The notes beneath the pieces were generated by a model. That model saw nothing but the letters and a program-made list of their open reading frames with translations, did no database searches and was not told where the DNA came from. A stretch of DNA of 64,000 nt from Gemmobacter aquaticus (GTDB lineage Bacteria; Pseudomonadota; Alphaproteobacteria; Rhodobacterales; Rhodobacteraceae): positions 248,001-312,000 of the forward strand of contig NZ_VOAK01000011.1 of NCBI RefSeq assembly GCF_007859075.1, in the 5' to 3' direction. This document shows positions 1-6,406 of the stretch, piece by piece (positions within the stretch are counted from its first letter, which is position 1; the number at the start of each line of letters is the position of its first letter). A program made the translations under genes and the position numbers.

Positions 1-826
1 TGATCGCCGCGCCCGCATCGCTGGGGATGACATCGGCCAGCACCGGAGCCTCGGATTCATTGGCCACGGCCAGACCGAAGCTTTCCTGATGATAGCGGCT
101 CATGTCATAGCCGAGGGCGTTCAGCATGTCGCGCACGGCCTGCATGAAGGGCTCGGGCCCGCAGCAAAAGACCTCTCGGTCCAGATAATCGGGTGCCATC
201 AGACCCAGCATGATCTGATTGAGCCGCCCGCGATAGCCGGGCCAGGTGCGGAAGGGGTCAGGCTGGCCCACCGTGAAGCGCAACTGCAATCCCGGCACCC
301 GGTTGGCGAACTGCTCCAACCGTTCGCGGAACAGGATCTCGGACGGCCTCTTGGCGGAATGGACAAAGACGATGTCCGGCATTTCGCCCGAATCCCAGGC
401 CCAGGTCGTCATCGACATCATGGGCGTGATGCCCGTTCCGGCCGAGATGAAGAGGTATTTCCTGGCCTTGTGCTTGTGCGACGTGAAGATGCCATTGGGG
501 CCGTAAGCCTTGATCTTCATTCCCGGCTTCAGGTGATCCAACATCCAGCGCGTGCCGATCGATCCCGTCTGCGCCTTGGCCGTGATCGAGATCGACAGCG
601 GGCGCGAGGGGCTGGACGAGATGGTGTAGGTGCGCTGCACGTTGCCGCCCGGAACCGGAAGATCCAGCGTCAAGAACTGGCCAGGCTGATAGTCGAACCA
701 CGCGCCCGAAGGCGCGCGGAAGGTGAAGGTGGCGGTGTCGGTGGTTTCCGGCACGATCATGGCACATTCCAGCAACTCGCTGTCGTTCCATGGCTCAGCC
801 GACCAGTTGGCGCGTGTCTGTCCCAT
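1..826 (-). CDS. gbcB: Flavin/NAD(P)H reductase subunit of a Rieske monooxygenase (GbcB-like), 3' part outside the window
   Basis: About 275 codons are visible; the gene runs off the left edge. The start at 826 lies 3 bases after the stop of the oxygenase gene, so the two are co-transcribed. Visible parts are an FNR-type FAD domain with the FAD motif RTYTISSSP near residue 65, then a nucleotide-binding domain with SAGTGITPMM near residue 128 and FCCGPEPFMQAV near residue 220. In this family a C-terminal plant-type [2Fe-2S] ferredoxin domain follows; it would lie beyond the edge and cannot be confirmed. Such reductases pass electrons from NAD(P)H through FAD and the iron-sulfur centre to the partner oxygenase. 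The assignment to glycine betaine demethylation rests mainly on the neighbour; carnitine, stachydrine or another quaternary amine remains possible. Confidence 0.85.
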   Translation of the reverse strand, partial: MGQTRANWSAEPWNDSELLECAMIVPETTDTATFTFRAPSGAWFDYQPGQFLTLDLPVPGGNVQRTYTISSSPSRPLSISITAKAQTGSIGTRWMLDHLKPGMKIKAYGPNGIFTSHKHKARKYLFISAGTGITPMMSMTTWAWDSGEMPDIVFVHSAKRPSEILFRERLEQFANRVPGLQLRFTVGQPDPFRTWPGYRGRLNQIMLGLMAPDYLDREVFCCGPEPFMQAVRDMLNALGYDMSRYHQESFGLAVANESEAPVLADVIPSDAGAAI

Positions 827-829
827 GGC

Positions 830-2068
830 TTACTCCGCAGCGACGGCGGGCTGGGGTGCCAGCCGGTCTGTCATCGTTCCGCAATACCAGTCGACGAACT
901 GGATCACGCCCTCTTCCTGAATGGTCGAATAGGGGCCGGGCTCATAGGCGGGCGAGAGGATGCCCTTCTGGTTCTCTTCAACGACCTGACGATCCTCGTC
1001 ATTGGTGTTCATCCAGACCTCGGTCAGGTTCGGGATGTCATAGTCAACGCCCTCGACCGCATCCTTGTGCACCAGCCATTTCGTGGTCACCTCGGTTTCG
1101 GTCGGGCTGATCGGCAGGATGCGGAAGACGATCGCGTGATCGGCGAGGAAGTGGTTCCAGGTGTTCGGGTAATGGAAGAACAGCAGGCTTCCCGCATCGC
1201 TGAAGGGCATCTGTCCCATGCGGCGCGCCACGGCTGCCTTTGTGGACATCGTATAGCTTTCGGCGTTGTTCAGCAGCGGGATGCGCGCCAGCCGCCATTG
1301 CATGCGGGGATGATTGGTAAAGCGTGACGGCAGACCTGCGGCCTCGCAGCGCTGCCAATGCGCCAGAATGTCAGGGCTGGCGGCGTCGGGGCCTTCCATC
1401 GCAGTCATGCGCGGGTTGTCGGAATAGGTCCGGCACAGCGAGGGGTGCGAGCCACCGCAGTGATAGCATTCGCGGTTGTTCTCGATCACCAGCTTCCAGT
1501 TGCCCTTCTCGATGATGGTCGAGGAATGGGCGACCTTGGCATCCTTGAGGCCCGAGGGCGCGAGATAGGTCATCAGCTTGGGCGCAAGTTCGCTGATCGG
1601 CGGCGGCACTTCTGCAAGGCAGATGAAGACCATGCCGCCCAGATCGACGCAGTGCACCTTTTTCAGCCCATGCGCGGCCAGATCGAAGCTGTCCTGCATG
1701 TCGCGGGCATAGACGAGCTTGCCATCCAGATCGTAGGTCCACTGGTGATAGGGGCACACGAGCTTGGGCGTACTGCCTGTTTCCTTGGCGCACAGGCGCT
1801 GGCCGCGGTGACGGCAGACGTTGTGGAAAGCGCGGATCATGCCATCGGCAGCGCGGGTAATGACCACCGGATAGGCGCCCACCTGCAGCGTGGCAAAGTT
1901 CCCGGTTTTCGGGATTTCGCAGGACGGAATGGCAAACAGCCATTCGCGGTAGAACACATGCTCCAGATCCATCTGGAACACACCGTCATCGCAATAAAGG
2001 TCGCGGTCGAGCGAATAATTCTGACGGCGCGCGCCAAGGCGCGCCAGCATGTCGGGCTGGCTGAGCAT
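830..2068 (-). CDS. gbcA: Rieske oxygenase alpha subunit, glycine betaine monooxygenase type
   Basis: A 412-residue ring-hydroxylating-type oxygenase. The N-terminal Rieske domain has C85-x-H87 (NVCRHRG) and C105-x2-H108 (VCPYHQW). The C-terminal catalytic domain has the mononuclear-iron motif around residues 197-209 (ENNRECYHCGGSHP; H203 and H208 likely ligands). Length and sequence style match GbcA, which removes one methyl of glycine betaine as formaldehyde to give dimethylglycine; related enzymes demethylate stachydrine or carnitine, so the exact substrate is inferred. The ATG at 2068 has GAGG a few bases upstream; a longer reading frame exists but would run through the riboswitch. A cobalamin riboswitch occupies the 5' leader (2178-2345), which implies B12-responsive expression of this operon. 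Confidence 0.85.
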   Translation of the reverse strand: MLSQPDMLARLGARRQNYSLDRDLYCDDGVFQMDLEHVFYREWLFAIPSCEIPKTGNFATLQVGAYPVVITRAADGMIRAFHNVCRHRGQRLCAKETGSTPKLVCPYHQWTYDLDGKLVYARDMQDSFDLAAHGLKKVHCVDLGGMVFICLAEVPPPISELAPKLMTYLAPSGLKDAKVAHSSTIIEKGNWKLVIENNRECYHCGGSHPSLCRTYSDNPRMTAMEGPDAASPDILAHWQRCEAAGLPSRFTNHPRMQWRLARIPLLNNAESYTMSTKAAVARRMGQMPFSDAGSLLFFHYPNTWNHFLADHAIVFRILPISPTETEVTTKWLVHKDAVEGVDYDIPNLTEVWMNTNDEDRQVVEENQKGILSPAYEPGPYSTIQEEGVIQFVDWYCGTMTDRLAPQPAVAAE

Positions 2069-2177
2069 CTGATCCTCGCTGACCCTGCGCCTCCCCGCGC
2101 CGGGCGTTCCTGTTGGTCGGCAGGCAGCGACCGGGGGACCGCCTCCACGCGGGTCCGGCCACGGGCCCTGCCGTGGT

Positions 2178-2345
2178 TGATGTCGGGCTGGTTTCCGGGC
2201 TGGGGAAGCGGCCTGGCAGGCCACCTGAGGCACCTTCCCGGGTTGCCCCAGTGGCTTTTGCCGCAGTCTTCCGTCACCGTTGCGGGGGCAGCGCCGGTCT
2301 TGCACCGGCTTCCCAATTCTCCGCCTGATGGGCGGCACCTGACGC
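2178..2345 (-). promoter_or_regulatory. Cobalamin (B12) riboswitch upstream of the gbcA-gbcB operon
   Basis: Read on the minus strand, the leader carries the hallmark blocks of the cobalamin aptamer in order: AGGTGCC, then GGGAAGCCGGTGCAAGACC, then GGCGCTGCCCCCGCAACGG, then GCCACTGGGGCAACCC, GGGAAGGTGCCT (pairs with the opening AGGTGCC), and a B12-box-like block GCCCGGAAACCAGCCCGACA at 2181-2200. It ends about 110 bases before the gbcA start. Downstream are GC-rich hairpins (CCACGG..CCGTGG at about 2159-2176, and a second one) without a U-run, so control at the level of translation or a Rho-dependent step is more likely than an intrinsic terminator. Cobalamin binding normally lowers expression of the downstream genes. 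Confidence 0.9.
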
Positions 2346-2422
2346 CCTGACCGTAAGACGAAAGCGACATGCGTGATGTGCGTTTTGCGACATTGCGGGC
2401 AGCAAATGCGGTGCGGGCGAAA

Positions 2423-3019
2423 TCAGCGGCGCGGGAAGGGGCGTGACAGGCTGGCGGCACCCTCGGCGCCGAAACGCCATGGCCAGTCGGTCGCGCGCGA
2501 GATGCCGATGCGCGGCCCGACAAGCAGGGGCAGGCGCTGGCCAGTGACGATCTGGAAGTCCTCTGCGCCAAACGGCCGCCCGTCATCTGCGCCAGTGATC
2601 CCCATAGCCTGAGCAAGCCGCCCCGGACCAGCTGCGATCCTTGGCCCGGTCTGGCCCCGGCGGCTTTCCATCAGCGCCTGCCCTTCGACCGGGGCGAGCG
2701 CCCGCAAAAGAACCGCCTCGCCACGCTGGCAGACCACGTTCAGGCACCAGTGGATGCCGTAGCTTCGATAGACATAGGCGTAGCCGGCGGGGCCGAACAT
2801 CGTGGCGTTGCGTGGCCGTGGGCCTGAAAAGCTGTGCGAGGCGGGATCATCGCGGCCATAGGCCTCGGTTTCGGTGATGATGCCCGTGCAGGGGCCGATC
2901 CGTAGCTGTGCGCCGATCAACTCTGGTGCGACGGCAAGGGCTGGCCTGTCAAAGTAGTCCGCCTGCAATGGCGGCTCTCTGGTCAGATCAGCGTCGCGAT
3001 CAGCGTGGCCCAAAGGCAT
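2423..3019 (-). CDS. mpg: 3-methyladenine DNA glycosylase (AAG/Mpg family)
   Basis: A 198-residue protein if started at the ATG at 3019. It excises alkylated purines (3-methyladenine, hypoxanthine) to start base-excision repair. The family core is clear: LIGAQLRIG near the N-terminus, the catalytic-glutamate segment ITETEAYGRDDPASHSF, then MFGPAGYAYVYRSYGIHWCLN and VLLRALAPVEG. The start is uncertain: the chosen ATG has GGAGG directly abutting it, the frame stays open upstream to 3166, and a TTG just before LQADYFDRP is also possible. The domain itself begins about 25 residues after the chosen start. Its stop lies about 78 bases before the riboswitch, and it is on the same strand as gbcAB. 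Confidence 0.88.
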   Translation of the reverse strand: MPLGHADRDADLTREPPLQADYFDRPALAVAPELIGAQLRIGPCTGIITETEAYGRDDPASHSFSGPRPRNATMFGPAGYAYVYRSYGIHWCLNVVCQRGEAVLLRALAPVEGQALMESRRGQTGPRIAAGPGRLAQAMGITGADDGRPFGAEDFQIVTGQRLPLLVGPRIGISRATDWPWRFGAEGAASLSRPFPRR

Positions 3020-3063
3020 CCTCCGAGCAGTATGGCCGGGAGGATCCACCATCCGGCCATCAT
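2983..3063 (-). CDS. Candidate 26-residue hydrophobic peptide overlapping the start of mpg
   Basis: An ATG at 3063 opens a 26-codon frame ending in TGA at 2983-2985. The peptide starts MMAGWWILPAILLGG and is almost entirely hydrophobic, so it would form a single membrane-spanning helix. It overlaps the glycosylase start in another frame. No strong ribosome binding site is visible (CTGG only), so translation is unproven. It may be chance, although hydrophobic composition without charged residues is unusual for a random frame here. Confidence 0.22.
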   Translation of the reverse strand: MMAGWWILPAILLGGCLWATLIATLI

Positions 3064-3588
3064 CCAGACTGTTGTCGTAACATGTGCAATGTTTCTGGAC
3101 ATCGGTAGGGGCCAAAGTTTGGGACTTTGATTCAGAGTCCGCTCGATTGTCCGATTTCGTCAACAATGCATCGTCGCTTCCGGCGATTTTATGCCGCTTG
3201 AGAAAGAAAGATCTTCAATGGGTTACCGGAAGTTTCTCACCCATTTTGCAGCTGCGAAAGGTCGGCGGGGGCATTGTGTGCATTTTGAAGGTTTAAAATA
3301 ATGCTGTACCGTGTGGTGCCTGCGGGTGCGCTTGCATAGATATAGTGGCACTTTTTCCATTTTGGAAACGAATGCCCCGACTCTCGTCCTGCAACCTACC
3401 TTCGGTGCTGCGGTGCGGCATGGGGTGGGGTGCATGTGCGACCTGTGCGGGGTGATGCAGGATTGCCGCGGTGCAACTGCCCGTAAATCGGGCGTCGCGC
3501 GGATATGGGCCGAATCGACGGCGATGCACGGGGCTGGACGCCGGCCTGCCGCGCAGGGATGATGCCAAGATAACGAACGGGGGGCAGC
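3064..3588. other. Intergenic region, AT-richer than its surroundings, no convincing gene
   Basis: Between mpg and the SDR gene. The part from about 3110 to 3370 is clearly less GC-rich than the rest of the window. It contains a perfect 6-bp inverted repeat TTTCCA-TTT-TGGAAA at 3354-3368, just downstream of a TATAGT box (3341-3346), which could be an operator at a promoter for the SDR gene. A 36-codon frame at 3191-3301 (starts MPLEKERSSMGYRKF) exists but has no clear ribosome binding site and no recognised relatives. I assign no gene. Confidence 0.4.
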
Positions 3589-4359
3589 ATGTTGGCAGGC
3601 GCGACATTTCCGGATCTGCGGGGCAGGTCTGTTCTGATCACCGGGGGCGGATCGGGGATCGGCGCCGCCCTGACCGAGGGTTTTTTACGGCAGGGCGCCC
3701 GGGTGGCCTTTGTGCAGCGCCGCGATGGCGCGGCCTTTTGCGATGCGATGCAAGAGGCAACCGGCGTGCGCCCGCTGTTCCTGCGCTGCGATATCACCCA
3801 GACCGGGGCGCTGCGCGATGCGGTGGCCGAAGCGGCGCGCCTTCATGGCCCGATTGGCATTCTGGTGAACAATGCCGCCAATGACGAACGCCATGCCAGC
3901 CTCGATGTGACCGAGGCCTATTGGGATCAGGCTATGGCCGTGAACCTGCGCAGCTACTTTTTTGCGGCGCAGGCCGTGATCCCCGGCATGCGCGCCGCCG
4001 GGGGTGGGGCGATCGTCAATTTCTCGTCGATCAGCTATATGATGGGGCAGGCGGGTTATGCGGCCTATACGACGGCCAACTCTGGCATCAACGGCCTGAC
4101 CCGCAGTCTTGCACGTGAGTTCGGGCCTGACCGGATCCGCGTGAATGCGCTCGCACCGGGCTGGGTGCTGACACAGCGGCAAAAGGATCTCTGGGCCACG
4201 CCCGAGGCGCTGGCTGGCCATCTGGCGCGCCAGTGCCTGCCCGATCCGCTGATGCCCGAGGATGTGGTGGGCGGCTGCCTGTTTCTTGCCTCTGACATCT
4301 CGCGCGCGATGACCGGGCAGGCGCTGGTGATAGATGGTGGCGTGGTCGTGACCGGCTGA
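3589..4359 (+). CDS. SDR family oxidoreductase with Asn in place of the catalytic Lys
   Basis: A 256-residue short-chain dehydrogenase. The NAD(P)-binding motif TGGGSGIG is at residues 18-25, the NNA motif is at 94-97 (VNNAAND), and the active-site serine is at about 147. The catalytic tyrosine is Y160, but the expected YxxxK reads YTTAN: position 164 is Asn (codon AAC). Overall it resembles the Caulobacter D-xylose 1-dehydrogenase group (NDERH, VTEAYWD, GGGAIVNFSSIS, PGWVLTQRQ), so a sugar 1-dehydrogenase role is a reasonable guess. Loss of the lysine may change activity. GGGGGGCAGC precedes the ATG. The stop is 20 bases before the LexA box of imuA. Confidence 0.85.
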   Translation: MLAGATFPDLRGRSVLITGGGSGIGAALTEGFLRQGARVAFVQRRDGAAFCDAMQEATGVRPLFLRCDITQTGALRDAVAEAARLHGPIGILVNNAANDERHASLDVTEAYWDQAMAVNLRSYFFAAQAVIPGMRAAGGGAIVNFSSISYMMGQAGYAAYTTANSGINGLTRSLAREFGPDRIRVNALAPGWVLTQRQKDLWATPEALAGHLARQCLPDPLMPEDVVGGCLFLASDISRAMTGQALVIDGGVVVTG

Positions 4360-4378
4360 GTCCTTTGCCACGGCGAAT

Positions 4379-4393
4379 GTTCGCGCTATGTTC
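4379..4393 (+). promoter_or_regulatory. LexA (SOS) box of the imuA-imuB-dnaE2 cassette
   Basis: GTTC-GCGCTAT-GTTC is a perfect match to the alphaproteobacterial LexA site GTTC-N7-GTTC. It ends 5 bases before the imuA start codon, so bound LexA would block the promoter or transcript start. This is the expected position for DNA-damage induction of the cassette. Confidence 0.88.
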
Positions 4394-4398
4394 CGATC

Positions 4399-4980
4399 AT
4401 GGCCAGTGCGATCGACCCCGCGATTCCCACCCTGCGCCCTGCCCGTGTGCATGAGGTGACCGGGCCGGGGGCTGTGGTCTTTGCGCTATGTCAGGCGGCG
4501 GGGCTGAAGGGTCCTGTCCTGTGGCTGACCCCTGATCACTGGCCCGAAGCGCTGTTTCCCACCGGGGTGGCCCGCCTGCTGCCGCCTGGGCGGCTGATCA
4601 CCGCGACCGCACCCTCCGAGGTGGAACTGCTGTGGGCGGTGGAAGAGGGGCTGCGCTCGGGCGCGGTCGGGCTGGTCGTGGCGCGGCTGGACCGGCCCCT
4701 TGGTTTGACGGCGGGGCGGCGGCTGCAACTGGCCGCCGAGTCGGGCCGGGTAACCGGGCTGATGATCGTGCGTGAGGGTGCGGGCAGCCCGGCTGCGGAA
4801 ACGCGCTGGACCTGCACGCCCGAGGCGGCAGAGGACTCGACTCGGATGCGTTGGTCGCGTATCAAGAACAAAAAGGGAACATGTGGGGAATGGCAGGTGA
4901 GTCTGCATGGGACGTCGCATTCTGTCACTGTGGTTTCCGCGACTGGCCAGCGAGCGGTCGCTGCGCGAGAGGGGGGCTGA
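4399..4980 (+). CDS. imuA: ImuA, RecA-like accessory protein of the SOS mutasome
   Basis: A 193-residue protein with degenerate RecA/SulA-like character (VVFALCQAAGLKGPVLWLTPDHWPE; SEVELLWAVEEGLRSGAVGLVV). ImuA works with ImuB and DnaE2 in damage-induced translesion synthesis, and in related bacteria it is needed for DnaE2-dependent mutagenesis. The 3' end overlaps imuB by 74 bases in another frame. The C-terminal segment (GEWQVSLHGTSHSVTVVS) still looks like genuine ImuA, so the overlap seems real rather than a frameshift. A LexA box lies immediately upstream. Confidence 0.85.
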   Translation: MASAIDPAIPTLRPARVHEVTGPGAVVFALCQAAGLKGPVLWLTPDHWPEALFPTGVARLLPPGRLITATAPSEVELLWAVEEGLRSGAVGLVVARLDRPLGLTAGRRLQLAAESGRVTGLMIVREGAGSPAAETRWTCTPEAAEDSTRMRWSRIKNKKGTCGEWQVSLHGTSHSVTVVSATGQRAVAAREGG

Positions 4981-6406
4981 GGGGCCCTTCGCGCTGGTGC
5001 TGCGCGCGGGCAACCGGGACCATCTGCATTGCCTGAACCCGGCGGCCGAGGCGCGGGGGCTGCAACGTGGGCTGGCGTTGGCCGATGCGCGGGCCTTTTG
5101 CCCTGATCTGGTGACCCGGCCGGCCGATCTGGCAGCCGAGGCGGGGTTTCTACGCGCGCTCTGCCGCTGGATGGAACGCTATGCACCCTTTGTGGCCCGC
5201 GAAGGCGCAGATGGGCTGGTGGCCGACATCACCGGGGTGGCGCATCTCTTTGGCGGCGAGGCTGCGCTGCGCGCCGATCTGACGGCACGGCTGGCGCGGG
5301 CGGGGCTGACGGTGACGGCTGGTATCGCGGGCACCCGTGGTGCGGCGCATGCGCTGGCCCGCCATGGCGGCGGGATCGCCGCAGCAGGGGCCGAGGGGGC
5401 GGCCTTGCGTCCGCTTCCCGTATCGGCGCTGCGGCTGGACCATGATACGGTCGAGGGCTTGGGCCGGCTTGGGCTGAAGCGCATCGGCGATCTGATGGGC
5501 CTGCCACGCGGTCCGGTTGCGCGGCGCTTTGGGCAGGGGGTATTCCTGCGGCTGGATCAGGCGCTTGGCGCCTCGGCCGAGCCCCTGTCGCCTGACCGGG
5601 CCGAGCCGCATTTCGGCGTGCGCATGGCCCTGCCCGAGCCGATCGGGCTGCTGCGCGATGTCGAGGCGGGGCTGCTGCGCCTGCTGGTCCGGCTGTGCGC
5701 GGCGCTGGCCCGGCATGAGGCAGGCGCGCGCCGCCTGCGACTGGAGATGCGGCGGGTCGACAGTTCCGACGCAGTGGTCGAGATCGGGCTGGCCCGGCCG
5801 ATGCGTGATCCGCAGCGTATTCTCGCCCTGTTCCGCAAGGGCATCGACGAGGTGGATTCGGGCTTCGGGATCGAGCGGCTGCGCCTGACCGCCCCGCTGG
5901 TCGAGCCGCTGCCGCCTGAACAATATGGCCGGCCCCGTCCCGCCGGGGATGAACCTCTGGCTGATCTGGTCACCCGGCTGGGCAACCGGCTGGGCTTTGG
6001 CCGCATCCGTGTCTTTCACCCCGAAGACAGCCATATCCCCGAGCGCAGCTTTTCCAGCCGCCCTTTCGCCAGCCTGTCGGCGGCAACGGCACAGCCGGGC
6101 GCCCCATGGCCCGTGGGGGCAGAGCGTCCGGTCACGATTTTTGCGCCCGAGCCCGTCTTTCCCGCGCCCGAGATTGCGGAAGGGCCGGTCACCCCGCCTG
6201 CGCGCTTTGTCTGGCGCCGGATGCAGATGGCGACCGCCCGCGCCACGGGGCCAGAGCGTATCGCACCCGAATGGTGGAGCGATGATCCGGCCTGGCGCGG
6301 CGGCCTGCGCGACTACTGGAAGGTAGAGACGCGGCAGGGGCGGCGGTTGTGGATGTTCCACACGCCACAGGCGCCGGGCTGGCATGTGCAGGGGGAATTT
6401 GCATGA
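4907..6406 (+). CDS. imuB: ImuB, catalytically inactive Y-family polymerase homologue
   Basis: A 499-residue DinB/UmuC-fold protein. The N-terminus reads RRILSLWFPRLASERS where active Y-family polymerases carry the metal-binding Asp residues, and the second catalytic motif (normally S-x-D-E) reads VADITGVAHLFGG. Both catalytic motifs are therefore lost, as is typical of ImuB. ImuB acts as a hub that links DnaE2, ImuA and the beta clamp. The thumb and little-finger regions are recognisable (VEGLGRLGLKRIGDLMGLPRG). AGGTGA precedes the ATG at 4907. The stop overlaps the dnaE2 start as ATGA. Confidence 0.92.
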   Translation: MGRRILSLWFPRLASERSLRERGAEGPFALVLRAGNRDHLHCLNPAAEARGLQRGLALADARAFCPDLVTRPADLAAEAGFLRALCRWMERYAPFVAREGADGLVADITGVAHLFGGEAALRADLTARLARAGLTVTAGIAGTRGAAHALARHGGGIAAAGAEGAALRPLPVSALRLDHDTVEGLGRLGLKRIGDLMGLPRGPVARRFGQGVFLRLDQALGASAEPLSPDRAEPHFGVRMALPEPIGLLRDVEAGLLRLLVRLCAALARHEAGARRLRLEMRRVDSSDAVVEIGLARPMRDPQRILALFRKGIDEVDSGFGIERLRLTAPLVEPLPPEQYGRPRPAGDEPLADLVTRLGNRLGFGRIRVFHPEDSHIPERSFSSRPFASLSAATAQPGAPWPVGAERPVTIFAPEPVFPAPEIAEGPVTPPARFVWRRMQMATARATGPERIAPEWWSDDPAWRGGLRDYWKVETRQGRRLWMFHTPQAPGWHVQGEFA

